A stretch of 64,000 nt of DNA, from positions 52,094-116,093 of the forward strand of contig JBAUWF010000083.1 of assembly GCA_049583635.1 (NCBI GenBank). The letters run 5' to 3'. Within the stretch, counting starts at the first letter, position 1. Each line of letters starts with the position of its first letter. This document shows positions 25,258-34,148 of this stretch, piece by piece. A model generated the notes under the pieces. The model did no database searches and had not been told where the DNA came from. It worked only from the letters and a program-made list of their open reading frames with translations. A program made the position numbers and the translations under genes. The DNA is from Dokdonella_A sp049583635. GTDB lineage: Bacteria > Pseudomonadota > Gammaproteobacteria > Xanthomonadales > Rhodanobacteraceae.

Positions 25258-26730
25258 TCATTCGAAACCGTTGGCGAAGATGGTGTCGTCCGGAACGCCG
25301 AGGGTGCCGTCGAGGTTGATGTTCTGTGCCTTGATGTCGCCGTTGAAGTTCGCGTCGGCATCGGTCCAGGTGTAGGCGGCGTAGCCATTGGTGCTGATGG
25401 CGCCGATGAGGCGCGAGGTATCGGTCGGGGCCGTCTTGATGTCGACGATGTCGCCTGGAAATGCGTAGCTGCCGTCGGCGTTGATGCTTGCGACATGGAC
25501 CGGCATCGGACTGGGCGAATCGTTGCTGACCCAGGCGGCGAGAAAGCCGTTGGCGCGGGGCAGGGCGCGCATCTGTGATTGGTCGGTCGAGCCGAGCGGC
25601 ACCAGCACCCGACCGCTGTCGCCCCACTGGCGGTCGCCGGCACTGTCGATGCGTTGTGCGTAGACGCCGATCTGGCTCTGGGTCATCAGATCGGTTTCGC
25701 GCCACACGGCGTAGATGTCGCCGGTGGTCGCATCGTAGGCGCCGCTCGGCTCGAAGTGGTTCTGCGAGGCATCGGTCGATGCCAGGACGCCATTCTGCGC
25801 AAATGCCTGGCTGCCGTCGGCCATCACGTGTTGCACGCGCACGTCGCCTTCGTTGGAACCCACGGTGTACCAGACGAACACGGCTCCGCCTGCGCCATCC
25901 GGTGTGAACGGTGGGAAATAGCCGAATTGCAGCGCGCCGTTGGTGCCGCTGAACACCTCTACCGGATCGCTTCCCCACAAGGCGCTGCCATCCGCCGCGG
26001 CGAGCTTCTGCGCCCACAGTTCCCGATCGAACGTGGATAGTTGTGCTCCCCACGACGCGATGAGATCGCCGTCGGTGTCGCCATGGAGATCGGCAAGAAA
26101 GAAGAAACCGCTGGGAGGTATGATCGATACGCCGTTCGGTCCCCACAGCACCGAGCCGGCACCGGAAAGCTTCTGCACGACGACCGAGCCGTCGGACCCC
26201 GACCAGGCGACGCCGACCGTGCCGTCGCCCGTCGACGCGATCTTCGGCGAGTTTGCGCCGCCCGCATCGTTGGATACGACGATGCCGCCGGGGGTCCACA
26301 GCAGGCTGCCGTCCGGCGCGATTTTTTGGGCGACGATCTGCGCTATCTGGTTGCCGTCGTTCAACCGGTACGCGATCAACGCGTTCCCGTCCGCATCGAT
26401 ATCGAGTCCGTAATCCTGAGTCGAACTGAAATCGCGGTCGGCCACAAGAATGCCGTTGTGCGCAAACTGCTCGTTGCCTTGCGCATCGAGACGCTGCAGG
26501 TAGACGTCATAGCCGCCGGTACTGTTGTCGAACCAGCTGATGTAGAAACCGCCATCGCCGGTCGGCACGATTTTCGGCTGGACCTGCTCGTTGCTTCGAT
26601 CCGCGATCACGAGATTGTTCGCGGGATCGCCCGACCACTGTGCATGGGCAGGAACGGCGACGAGAATTGCCAGCAGGCAACCGATCGATGACAGGCGCAT
26701 CGACGAGGAACGCGGTGGGAAGTCGGACAT
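25258..26730 (-). CDS. secreted beta-propeller-like protein with C-terminal IFANGFE motif
   Basis: A 490-residue exported protein. The ATG at 26730 has GGAGG 9 bases upstream; the signal peptide core ('IGCLLAILVAVPAHA') begins about 15 residues in, so an internal ATG at 26700 is also possible. The mature part is a series of roughly eight 45-60-residue repeats of the type 'GGFYISWFDN...DVYLQRLDAQGN' and 'DGTVGVAWSGSDGSVVVQKL' (in part). These resemble blades in which each unit reads out an input value with 'W'. No catalytic motif is seen. The last residues are 'DTIFANGFE', close to the end of the FG-GAP protein, which suggests a shared C-terminal tag. Function unknown. Confidence 0.8.
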   Translation of the reverse strand: MSDFPPRSSSMRLSSIGCLLAILVAVPAHAQWSGDPANNLVIADRSNEQVQPKIVPTGDGGFYISWFDNSTGGYDVYLQRLDAQGNEQFAHNGILVADRDFSSTQDYGLDIDADGNALIAYRLNDGNQIAQIVAQKIAPDGSLLWTPGGIVVSNDAGGANSPKIASTGDGTVGVAWSGSDGSVVVQKLSGAGSVLWGPNGVSIIPPSGFFFLADLHGDTDGDLIASWGAQLSTFDRELWAQKLAAADGSALWGSDPVEVFSGTNGALQFGYFPPFTPDGAGGAVFVWYTVGSNEGDVRVQHVMADGSQAFAQNGVLASTDASQNHFEPSGAYDATTGDIYAVWRETDLMTQSQIGVYAQRIDSAGDRQWGDSGRVLVPLGSTDQSQMRALPRANGFLAAWVSNDSPSPMPVHVASINADGSYAFPGDIVDIKTAPTDTSRLIGAISTNGYAAYTWTDADANFNGDIKAQNINLDGTLGVPDDTIFANGFE

Positions 26731-26908
26731 AGAGCGGTTCCTCCGGGAGGCTTGGCGGCAATACTCGCCCGCGCGGCCTTGCCTTGCGCGTGTCGAGGTG
26801 CCTAGTTTATACCCCTCGCGTCAGGCAGCCACATCAGGGTCGTGGCCGCGCACCGCGCTGCACGACGAATTCAATTGATGACGAGGCTGGGATTGCAATC
26901 CGTGCTGT

Positions 26909-28108
26909 TCAATCGGAAACCAGCCAGGCAGCAAGGCCCAGAAACAATCCCATGCTGACCACGTCGGTTGCGGTGGTCAGGAAAATGCTCGAGGCCGTCG
27001 CCGGGTCGGCGCCAAAGCGCTTGAGCATCAGCGGCACACCGGCGCCGGCAAACCCGGACATCGCGCAGCTGCCGGTCATCGCGACAAACGTCACCACGGC
27101 GAGCCACAGGGCGTTCGACTGCTGTTGATGGTTCGCCAGCAGATACATGCCGACCGCAGCCAGCAATCCGGTGAGGGCGCCGTTGACGAAACCAAGCCAC
27201 GTTTCCTTCCACAGCAGGCTCGAGGCAGCCCGACCGTCCATTTCACCGAGCGTCATGCCGCGCAAGGTCACTGCCAGCGCCTGACAGCCAGTGTTGCTGC
27301 ACTGTCCGGACAGCACCGGCAGAAACACCGCCAGCAGGACTACGCGGTTGATGGTGCCCTGAAACACGCCGACGACCGCGCCCGCGACAAAGGCGGTGAA
27401 CAGATTGAGTTGCAGCCATGGAAGACGGAATCGCAGGCTGCGTGCCCACGGCGTGGTCAGGCGTTCCTCCTTTTCCACGCCGACCATCGAGCCTGCCTGC
27501 GCGCTGATTTCGTACGCCTGCTGTTCGAACAACGTCGAACCGCGCACTACGCCGAGCAGCCGTCGTTCGCCGTCGCATACCGGATACACCGGGTAGTGGC
27601 GTGACACCACTTCGCGCATGGCGTCGATCACCCTGGTTTCGGGATGCAGCGCAAAGGGCTCGCGCAGCATGATTTCGTCGAGCGTCTGATTGGCCCGCGC
27701 AAAGGCCAGTTCGCGAAACGCGACGACCCCGAGCAGTCGCTGGTCGCCATCGACGACATAGATGTAGCTGATCAGCGTATGCGACAGCACCGGTCGCAAC
27801 GCCGCGATGATGTCGCCAACGGTCGTTTCAGCGTTGAATGTGCCCGGTGTCAGCTCGATCAATCGGCCTACCGAGTGAGCCGGCCAATCGCGATCGCTGA
27901 GCCATTGACGGCCTTCGGCGCCCGCGTGTGCAACGACCCGTGCGCGCAACTTCGGGCTGAATCGGCCCAGTATCGCGACTGCGCGAGCGCTGCCGAGTGC
28001 CTGCAGCGATTCAACGATGGCCGAGTCGGACTCGTTGGCGAGTCGCGCGGCGGCGTCGGTCGCATCCAGCGTGCGCAGTTGATCGGCTGAGACTTGCGAA
28101 TTTTCCAT
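26909..28108 (-). CDS. mgtE: magnesium transporter MgtE
   Basis: A 399-residue inner membrane Mg2+ channel/transporter, slightly shorter than the usual 450. Parts in order: a short N-terminal helical superhelix domain (about 5-110), a CBS pair (about 115-240, with 'YIYVVDGDQRLLGVV' and 'YPVYPVCDGERRLLGVV'), a plug helix and five membrane helices (about 250-398). The pore motif region 'SGQCSNTGCQAL' and the 'NGALTGLLAAVG', 'GSCAMSGFAGAGVPL' and 'DVVSMGLFLG' segments match MgtE. Cytosolic Mg2+ bound between the CBS and N domains closes the channel. No M-box or other riboswitch is visible upstream, and no clear ribosome site precedes the ATG at 28108. Confidence 0.92.
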   Translation of the reverse strand: MENSQVSADQLRTLDATDAAARLANESDSAIVESLQALGSARAVAILGRFSPKLRARVVAHAGAEGRQWLSDRDWPAHSVGRLIELTPGTFNAETTVGDIIAALRPVLSHTLISYIYVVDGDQRLLGVVAFRELAFARANQTLDEIMLREPFALHPETRVIDAMREVVSRHYPVYPVCDGERRLLGVVRGSTLFEQQAYEISAQAGSMVGVEKEERLTTPWARSLRFRLPWLQLNLFTAFVAGAVVGVFQGTINRVVLLAVFLPVLSGQCSNTGCQALAVTLRGMTLGEMDGRAASSLLWKETWLGFVNGALTGLLAAVGMYLLANHQQQSNALWLAVVTFVAMTGSCAMSGFAGAGVPLMLKRFGADPATASSIFLTTATDVVSMGLFLGLAAWLVSD

Positions 28109-28243
28109 CGAGCGATACCGGCGGCTTGTGAAATGCTAGCAGGGAATCGAAGGCCGCCTGAACCGTGCCACCTGGTCGTGTTGTCAGGCGCAGTTCATCG
28201 GCGCGTGCGAGACTTTTCGGCAAAGACGATGAGAGGATTCGCG

Positions 28244-28726
28244 GTGAAGACAGGACTGATATCGATGGTTTTGACAGCGGGGCTGGTGTGCGGCTTGGGT
28301 GGTTGTGCCACCTACCCGGATTCAGGTTACTACGACAGCGGATATGGCGGGTACAGCCGACCGCTCCGACATATCTGTGCCAACTGTGGCGTCATTACCG
28401 GCATCCACGAGGTCTACGTGCGCAATCGCACGACTGGTCTGGGCGCCGTCATCGGCGCGATAGCGGGTGGCGTACTGGGCAGTACCATCGGCAAGGGGAA
28501 TGGGCGTACCGCCGCAACGGTCGGCGGGGCCGTGGCCGGTGGATTTGCGGGCAACGCCATTGAGCAGAACAACGACCACGGTGGTGAACGTGCCTGGCGG
28601 TTCAGCATCCGACTGGAGGATGGGCGTTACGCGACTGTTACCCAACTCGATCGGAGCGGGCTGCGCCGTGGCGATCCGGTCGTGATCCGTGGTAATCACG
28701 TCGAATTGCGGCGCACTCGAGGCTAG
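28244..28726 (+). CDS. glycine-zipper (SlyB-like) outer membrane lipoprotein
   Basis: A 160-residue predicted lipoprotein. I choose the GTG at 28244, which gives an early Lys and the lipobox 'LGGC'; an in-frame ATG at 28229 gives the same signal with five more residues. A Tyr/Gly/Ser-rich segment follows, then 'CANCGVI', then the glycine zipper 'GAVIGAIAGGVLGSTIGKG' and 'GGAVAGGFAG' (about 70-110). The last part is a beta domain ('FSIRLEDGRYATVTQLDRSGLRRGD' in part), the C-terminal domain of SlyB-type proteins. It would sit in the outer membrane facing the periplasm. A damaged tandem copy follows 19 bases after the stop. Confidence 0.85.
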   Translation: MKTGLISMVLTAGLVCGLGGCATYPDSGYYDSGYGGYSRPLRHICANCGVITGIHEVYVRNRTTGLGAVIGAIAGGVLGSTIGKGNGRTAATVGGAVAGGFAGNAIEQNNDHGGERAWRFSIRLEDGRYATVTQLDRSGLRRGDPVVIRGNHVELRRTRG

Positions 28727-28745
28727 AGTTCCACTTCAAGGAGAA

Positions 28746-29187
28746 TTGACGTTTAAGGGACAATTGTTCGGCGGTTTGTTCGCGGCGGTGTTTGCTTTCG
28801 GCATGGCAAGCCAGCCGTCAGCGGCGCGAGAAAATTATCATCACGCGTGCCGAAATTGCGGCACCGTGCGCAGCGTTGAGAGCATCGGTCACAAGGACAA
28901 ACATTTCAGCGCCGGAACAGCAATCGGTGCGGTGGTTGGCGGGGTACTCGACAATCAGGTCGGAAAGGGTGAGGCCGCAAGGCAGCGACGGTTGCCGGTG
29001 CGGTCGCCGGTGGGGCGGTGGGTCATCAGGTCGAGAAAAAAACCGTGATGATCGCCTCTCCTCCTATCGTATCCGCGTGTGCATGGACAACGCACGTACG
29101 ATCAGCGTCGAGTAACGGCACCGCGACGGCTTGCGCCGAGGTGATCGCGTGCGTGTCGGCGATGGCTACGTCGACCCGTTGCGTTGA
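28746..29187 (+). pseudogene. decayed tandem copy of the glycine-zipper protein
   Basis: A broken relative of the preceding gene. It opens at a TTG with AAGGAGA just upstream, has a signal peptide, 'CRNCGTV' and 'GTAIGAVVGGVL', and is intact to about 28972. Then the frame shifts; the second glycine-zipper part ('AATVAGAVAGGAVGHQVE') is in another frame. A second shift lies in the run of A at 29034-29040, after which 'DDRLSSYRIRV' is followed by a TAA where Tyr is expected, and 'RHRDGLRRGDRVRVGDGYVDPLR' (in part) leads to the stop. The C-terminal part matches 'LDRSGLRRGDPVVI' of the neighbour. At least three independent lesions make function unlikely unless the sequence has errors. Confidence 0.75.
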
Positions 29188-29206
29188 CCTGCTCAGCGCA
29201 TTTAGA

Positions 29207-29233
29207 AAAACGCCGGCAACACGCCGGCGTTTT
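29207..29233 (+). terminator. bidirectional intrinsic terminator
   Basis: Arms AAAACGCCGGC (29207-29217) and GCCGGCGTTTT (29223-29233) enclose a five-base loop. The T-run on each strand follows a GC-rich stem, so it can end transcription of the glycine-zipper pair on the plus strand and of the SleB-type gene on the minus strand. Confidence 0.9.
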
Positions 29234-29253
29234 CTTGTGTCGCAAAGGCCGGG

Positions 29254-29691
29254 TCAGTTTGCCCGGTAAAAATTGTGCGCGCCGATCGTTGCGAGCGGCG
29301 GTCCGGTGATCCAGTCGGGCGACACCGAATTCGCGACGATGAAATGATCCGCGTGCGGCACGATGAGATTGCGTTGTCCTCGCGGCAGCGACCAGGTAAT
29401 GATCGCACGACCGGCAATTTTCCATGCCTTCTGCCAAGCTTCGGCATTCTGGAACTCGAATTTGCGGCTGGTAGTGGACAGAGCGAACTGGTCGTGCGCG
29501 CGCACGACATTACAGACCGTATCGCCCCAGTGCCCGCTCTCGTGACGGCGCATTGCGACCTCGGCGACGGCCATCTGGCCGATCGACGATTCGCTGCGCG
29601 CTTCAAGATAGACCGTTGCGGCCAGACAAGTCTGGTCCGCGATTGGCTGTGGCAACAACGTGGTGATCCACAGCAACCATGCGAGTGTCAT
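29254..29691 (-). CDS. SleB/CwlJ-family cell wall hydrolase
   Basis: A 145-residue exported protein with the SleB/CwlJ hydrolase domain over most of its length. The ATG at 29691 has AGGAGG 8 bases upstream and a short signal peptide follows. Family motifs are 'CLAATVYLEARSE' with the catalytic Glu in 'EARSE', 'AVAEVAMRR' and 'TVCNVVRAHDQFA'. In spore formers SleB is a lytic transglycosylase active on cortex; in proteobacteria the related domain probably trims ordinary peptidoglycan. Two Cys, in 'QTCLAA' and 'TVCNVV', could form a disulfide in the periplasm. It is a single gene ending 20 bases beyond a shared terminator. Confidence 0.88.
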   Translation of the reverse strand: MTLAWLLWITTLLPQPIADQTCLAATVYLEARSESSIGQMAVAEVAMRRHESGHWGDTVCNVVRAHDQFALSTTSRKFEFQNAEAWQKAWKIAGRAIITWSLPRGQRNLIVPHADHFIVANSVSPDWITGPPLATIGAHNFYRAN

Positions 29692-30122
29692 AGGACGGAC
29701 CTCCTGGGTTCAGACGCACACAAAACGACGCAGCGACCAGTGCGAAACAAATGTCGATAGTGGTTTGGCAGTGGTGGAGCGGCAGTGCCGCGAACAGTTG
29801 GACGACTTGATTGTCCGCCGGGACAATCGAAGTGGCGGTGCCGGGTTGGCATCCGCTCGACAGCACGGCTGTCGCATCCTGTTTATAGTTCTGGCGCCGG
29901 CGCGAGGCGATTCGCTGCACGACACCACCGGATTTGTCTGCCAGTCACGGCGGTCAGTCCGGAACGTTTCCGATTTCATCCAGACGGAGTGCCGAAGAAT
30001 CCGCGTTCGCCGCCGATAATTCGTTCAACAGCCGCCTCGATGAAGCGAAGTCGCGCGGAGCCTACGCGATCGGCTTGTGCTTGTCACCTTCTGGGGCCGC
30101 CGCATACAGGAATTGTTCAGCT
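29692..30122 (+). other. intergenic region with a short perfect inverted repeat
   Basis: This 431-base stretch separates the SleB-type gene from the end of ygfZ. No frame looks coding. A perfect inverted repeat GATTGTCC-GCCG-GGACAATC lies at 29809-29828, 118 bases upstream of the SleB-type gene; it could be an operator or a small hairpin. Nothing else is recognised. Confidence 0.4.
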
Positions 30123-30995
30123 TCACCGTTCGCCATGCGACAGGGAGCAGAACTCGCGCGAGATACTGCTGACAGGACAATCGGGTGACACTATCAGTCG
30201 ATCGGAATTCAACAGCGTTGCCGGCATCGTTGCGAGCAATTCCGAGCCACCTTGCTCGTTGTTCGCTCCATGGAGGATGGTACCCACGGGTTGGTCGCCG
30301 TGGAGCACACGGGTGCCGGGCGTTGGTACCGTGTCGCGGCCGCACAGTTGCAGTCGAACCAGTGATTGTTTGTTGCCGCCTCGAAAATGCAGGCGCGCGA
30401 TGATTTCCTGCCCCGGATAGCAGCCTTTGTCGAAACGGATCGCGTCGAACCGTTCGAGCCCGAGCGCCTGGGGCAGGAACTGACCGGCAAGCGAGGGTAC
30501 GAGAAATGGCAGGCCGGCAAGCACATCGGCCATTGCTGCGTTGTTATCGTAGGTGCGGGTACCCACGGCAATTGGTGCGAGCAGCGTGGCGCGTGGTACC
30601 GGCCCCGGCTGGGCTAGAGCATACCCATCGTCGCGCGCGTGCAATGCGTATGCGTCGCTGTCACCGCGCTCGCCAGGTGGGCAACTTGCCTGCATCTGTG
30701 ACGCCCAGTCGCCGAGAACATGCAGTTCGACACGCATTCGCATGACGAACCGTTCGAGTGCGCCGGCCATGTCACTTGCGCCGCCGCGCGCCAGCCAGAT
30801 CAGAAGGCGCGTTGGTTGTGGCCGCAACAGTGCAAAAAAGTGCAGTGTGCGTCCTTGTGGATTGAGCCACGCACTCCATTGCCAGCGGCCCGGTCCAAGC
30901 GAACGCACGTCGCTGGTGAACTGGGCGTGGGCAAACGCGAGCGCGTCGAGTCCGTCGATCGCGAGCAATTCGTTGTTGACCGGTATGTGCGTCAT
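30123..30995 (-). CDS. ygfZ: tRNA-modifying/folate-binding protein YgfZ
   Basis: A 290-residue protein of the YgfZ/IBA57 family, which uses tetrahydrofolate to help repair or assemble certain iron-sulfur proteins and affects tRNA methylthiolation. The diagnostic motif 'KGCYPGQEI' is present, with 'RFDKGCYPGQEIIARLHFRG' (in part) and the aminomethyltransferase-like N-terminal fold ('LLAIDGLDALAFAHAQFTSDV' in part). The ATG at 30995 matches the family start; an upstream ATG would add about 35 odd residues. It diverges from sdhC, and YgfZ is known to support Fe-S enzymes, so proximity to succinate dehydrogenase may be meaningful. Confidence 0.92.
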   Translation of the reverse strand: MTHIPVNNELLAIDGLDALAFAHAQFTSDVRSLGPGRWQWSAWLNPQGRTLHFFALLRPQPTRLLIWLARGGASDMAGALERFVMRMRVELHVLGDWASQMQASCPPGERGDSDAYALHARDDGYALAQPGPVPRATLLAPIAVGTRTYDNNAAMADVLAGLPFLVPSLAGQFLPQALGLERFDAIRFDKGCYPGQEIIARLHFRGGNKQSLVRLQLCGRDTVPTPGTRVLHGDQPVGTILHGANNEQGGSELLATMPATLLNSDRLIVSPDCPVSSISREFCSLSHGER

Positions 30996-31482
30996 CGTGC
31001 GGGTCAGTGGGTGTAGTGCGACTCCTATAATTTCATCTGCGGCCGTATTGCCCGTGCGCAAGGGCTGCGCGGACCAGGGAACCTGCACAAGTCGTCGCAC
31101 GTGCTCTTGTTGTCAGGCTCGATGAGTCGGCAGCGGGCGATCAGGCCCTTGGGCCGCAAGGATTTGCGGGGTTGTGGACGCATGTTGGCGTTGTGCGGAA
31201 TTTCCCGGTAGAACCCGTGCGGGCCTTTCAGCGCACCGCCATTGGCACATCGAAGGTTGTGTCCGTGTCCCGCTGGGTTTAACCTTCGCGTGGTTCAGCC
31301 TGCCATCCACGAAAGGGGATCGACGAGACTCCAACGCCTGCCGCGAGTCACGTGCACGTGCAGCGAGTGTTGCAGTCTGGCGTTTGTCCAAGCATGCCCT
31401 GACCGGCGGCAGTGCTGATCGATTCGCCACAGCGCTGCTGTGAGCGTCCGCCGGCAACAACGAACAAAGCGCAAGGCCAGCC
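30996..31482 (+). promoter_or_regulatory. ygfZ-sdhC divergent promoter region
   Basis: This 487-base spacer lies between divergent genes and must hold the promoter of the sdh operon and that of ygfZ. No open frame is convincing. TGGCAC at 31243-31248 recalls half of a sigma-54 site, but the second half is not at the right distance. No clear hairpin or repeat was seen. Confidence 0.35.
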
Positions 31483-31878
31483 ATGGTACAGACGGTCCGA
31501 CCATTGTCTCCGCACCTCTCGATCTACCGCTGGCAGATCCAGATGGTGACCTCGATCTTGCATCGCGCGACCGGCGTGTTTCTGGTGTTCGGGGCCGCGC
31601 TTGTATGCATCGGACTGCTCGCGCTGGCGAGCGGGCCGGACGCGTTCGCATCGCTGCATGCCTTTTGCGCTTCATGGTTCGGGTTGCTGCTGCTGATCGG
31701 CTGGACCTGGTGTTTCAGTTTCCATCTGTTGAACGGTGTTCGTCATCTGCTGCAGGACGTCGGCTGGGGCTATCGCATCGGTCAGTTTGTCCGCAATGGA
31801 TGGCTCGCGACTATCGGCTCGATCGCCCTGACGGCGTTGGTCTGGATATGGGCCCTCAGTGCCGGAGGTGTCTCGTGA
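31483..31878 (+). CDS. sdhC: succinate dehydrogenase cytochrome b556 subunit
   Basis: A 131-residue inner membrane protein with three transmembrane helices, one of the two anchors of complex II. The start 'RPLSPHLSIYRWQIQMVTSILHRATG' (in part) is typical, with Ser and Arg of the quinone site, and 'FSFHLLNGVRHLLQDVG' carries the axial heme b His. First gene of sdhCDAB. Its TGA overlaps the GTG start of sdhD. Confidence 0.95.
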   Translation: MVQTVRPLSPHLSIYRWQIQMVTSILHRATGVFLVFGAALVCIGLLALASGPDAFASLHAFCASWFGLLLLIGWTWCFSFHLLNGVRHLLQDVGWGYRIGQFVRNGWLATIGSIALTALVWIWALSAGGVS

Positions 31879-32261
31879 ATGCCGATTTGCGCACGCCGCT
31901 CAAAACAGTCCGCGGTCTCGGATCGGCGCACGCTGGCGTACATCACTTCATGGCGCAACGCCTGACTGCCGTCGCACTGCTCGGGCTCGGCTTGTGGTTC
32001 GTGTATCTGGTGCTGATTCTGCTGCATGCCGATTATGCGACTGCGCGCGCGACGTTCGCCGCGCCGGTCAATGCGGTGCTCATGATCGCATTTGTCATCG
32101 CGCTGTTCTGGCATGCGCAGCTCGGGTTGCAAGTCGTCGTCGAGGACTATGTGCATACGCGCGCAAGCGAGTTTTCGCTGCAGATTGCGATCAAGTTCCT
32201 GTGTTTCCTCGCCGCGCTGGCCAGCGTCTTCGCCATCGTGCGCATCGCCCTCGGAGGCTGA
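31875..32261 (+). CDS. sdhD: succinate dehydrogenase hydrophobic membrane anchor subunit
   Basis: A 128-residue protein with three transmembrane helices. The GTG start at 31875 overlaps the sdhC stop (GTGA), with GGAGGTG just upstream, so translation is probably coupled. Motifs are 'GSAHAGVHHFMAQRLTAVAL' (in part), with the Arg of the quinone pocket, and 'FWHAQLGLQVVVEDYVH', whose His is the second heme b ligand and whose Asp-Tyr pair helps bind ubiquinone. It pairs with SdhC to hold SdhAB on the inner membrane. An ATG four bases later is in a different frame and was rejected. Confidence 0.94.
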   Translation: MNADLRTPLKTVRGLGSAHAGVHHFMAQRLTAVALLGLGLWFVYLVLILLHADYATARATFAAPVNAVLMIAFVIALFWHAQLGLQVVVEDYVHTRASEFSLQIAIKFLCFLAALASVFAIVRIALGG

Positions 32262-32268
32262 AGGCACC

Positions 32269-34056
32269 ATGCAGAGCTACAAGATCGAGCAGCACGAAGC
32301 CGACATTGTCGTGGTCGGCGCCGGCGGGGCGGGGTTGCGCGCCACGCTGGGTCTTGCGGCCAAGGGCCTGCAAACGATCTGCCTGACCAAGGTGTTTCCA
32401 ACGCGTTCGCACACGGTTGCCGCGCAGGGTGGTATTTCCGCAGCGCTCGGCAACATGGGCGAGGATGACTGGCGTTACCACTTCTACGACACCGTCAAAG
32501 GCGGCGACTGGCTCGGTGATCAGGATGCGATCGCATACATGTGTCGCGAGGCGATCCCTGCGGTAATCGAACTCGAACACTATGGCGTGCCGTTTTCGCG
32601 CACCGATGACGGCAAGATCTACCAGCGTCCGTTCGGTGGCATGACCACACATTACGGCAAGGGCACCGCGCAACGCACCTGTGCGGCGGCCGATCGCACC
32701 GGCCATGCCATCCTGCACGCGCTCTATCAGCAATCGCTCGCGCACGATGCGCGCTTCGCGGTCGAGTCGTTTGCGCTGGATTTGATCTTCGACAACGATG
32801 GTGCTTGCTGCGGCGTCCTCGCGCTCGACATGACCGAGGGGACACTGCATCTGTATCGTGCTCACGGTGTGGTGCTGGCGACCGGCGGCCATGGTCGGGT
32901 GTATTTCACGTGCACATCGGCGCATACCTGCACCGGCGACGGCGGCGGACTCGTGTTGCGGTCGGGCCTGCCATTGCAGGATATGGAGTTCGTTCAATTT
33001 CATCCGACCGGCATCTACGGCGCCGGTTGCCTGATTACCGAGGGCGTGCGCGGTGAAGGCGGCTATCTGACCAACTCCAAGGGCGAGCGTTTCATGGAAC
33101 GCTATGCGCCGAATGCGAAGGATCTCGCGTCGCGCGATGTGGTCAGCCGCGCGATGACACTGGAAGTACGCGAAGGTCGTGGTGTCGGTGAGGAGCACGA
33201 CCATATCAATCTCAATCTGATGCAGCTCGGCGCCGATGTGATTCACGAGAAACTGCCGGGCATTGCCGAAAGCGCGCGCATCTTCGCGGGTGTTGATGTG
33301 ACCAAGGCGCCGATTCCGGTGTCGCCCACTGCGCACTACACCATGGGCGGCATTCCCACCACGATGCATGGCGAGGTGGTGCGCCGGCTGGGCGACGATG
33401 CCGATGCCGTGGTTCCGGGGTTGTATGCGATCGGCGAGGCGGCGTGTGTTTCAGTGCATGGAGGTAATCGTCTCGGCTCCAATTCGCTGCTTGATCTGGT
33501 CGTGTTCGGTCGCGCAGTAGCCGATCGCTGCGCCGCGCAGATCAAACCGGCCATGAGTCACCGTCAATTGCCGGGCTCCGCCTGCGATGCCGCACTGGAG
33601 AACCTTGATCGCATCCGTCATGCCAACGGCACCACGCCGACCGCTGAAGTTCGCCGCAACATGCAGCGCACGATGCAAGCCGATGCAGCAGTGTTCCGCA
33701 CCGAAAAGACGCTCAAGGAAGGTTGCGACAAGTTGGCCGAGGTGTTCGCTTCGTTCGAGGATGTGCACGTGAGCGACCGGTCATTGATCTGGAACTCCGA
33801 CCTGATCGAGACGCTGGAGCTGCAGAATCTGCTGTACAACGCGGTCGCGACGATCAACTCGGCCGAGCAGCGCCACGAAAGCCGCGGTGCGCATGCGCGC
33901 GAGGATTATCCCGATCGCGACGACACCAACTGGATGAAACACACGCAGGTGACGGTTGATGCAAAGGGCAAGTGCCGTTTCGATTATCGCCCAGTCCATC
34001 TGAACACGATGACCGCAGATGTCGATTCGGTGCCGCCGGCTAAACGGGTGTATTGA
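32269..34056 (+). CDS. sdhA: succinate dehydrogenase flavoprotein subunit
   Basis: A 595-residue catalytic subunit that oxidises succinate to fumarate, feeding the TCA cycle and the quinone pool. The FAD-binding 'VVGAGGAGLRA' is near the N-terminus, and 'SHTVAAQGGI' carries the His that binds FAD covalently. Substrate residues lie in 'HPTGIYGAG', 'TEGVRGEGG' and 'PTAHYTMGGI'. The C-terminal part ends 'DSVPPAKRVY'. GGAGG lies about 11 bases before the ATG at 32269. It follows sdhD by 7 bases. Attachment of FAD should be helped by SdhE, encoded four genes downstream of sdhC. Confidence 0.97.
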   Translation: MQSYKIEQHEADIVVVGAGGAGLRATLGLAAKGLQTICLTKVFPTRSHTVAAQGGISAALGNMGEDDWRYHFYDTVKGGDWLGDQDAIAYMCREAIPAVIELEHYGVPFSRTDDGKIYQRPFGGMTTHYGKGTAQRTCAAADRTGHAILHALYQQSLAHDARFAVESFALDLIFDNDGACCGVLALDMTEGTLHLYRAHGVVLATGGHGRVYFTCTSAHTCTGDGGGLVLRSGLPLQDMEFVQFHPTGIYGAGCLITEGVRGEGGYLTNSKGERFMERYAPNAKDLASRDVVSRAMTLEVREGRGVGEEHDHINLNLMQLGADVIHEKLPGIAESARIFAGVDVTKAPIPVSPTAHYTMGGIPTTMHGEVVRRLGDDADAVVPGLYAIGEAACVSVHGGNRLGSNSLLDLVVFGRAVADRCAAQIKPAMSHRQLPGSACDAALENLDRIRHANGTTPTAEVRRNMQRTMQADAAVFRTEKTLKEGCDKLAEVFASFEDVHVSDRSLIWNSDLIETLELQNLLYNAVATINSAEQRHESRGAHAREDYPDRDDTNWMKHTQVTVDAKGKCRFDYRPVHLNTMTADVDSVPPAKRVY

Positions 34057-34148
34057 AAAGGCTTGACGTTTCCCCGCGAATTCACGTACTTACGTCTTAT
34101 TACTTCATTGCATCGTACGTCCTATGTCTTACATAAACGGATTCACTC

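Noticed and set aside
31243..31262. Sigma-54-like promoter before sdhC
   Set aside because: TGGCAC is present but no TTGC element lies at the required spacing, and sdh operons are not usually sigma-54 controlled.
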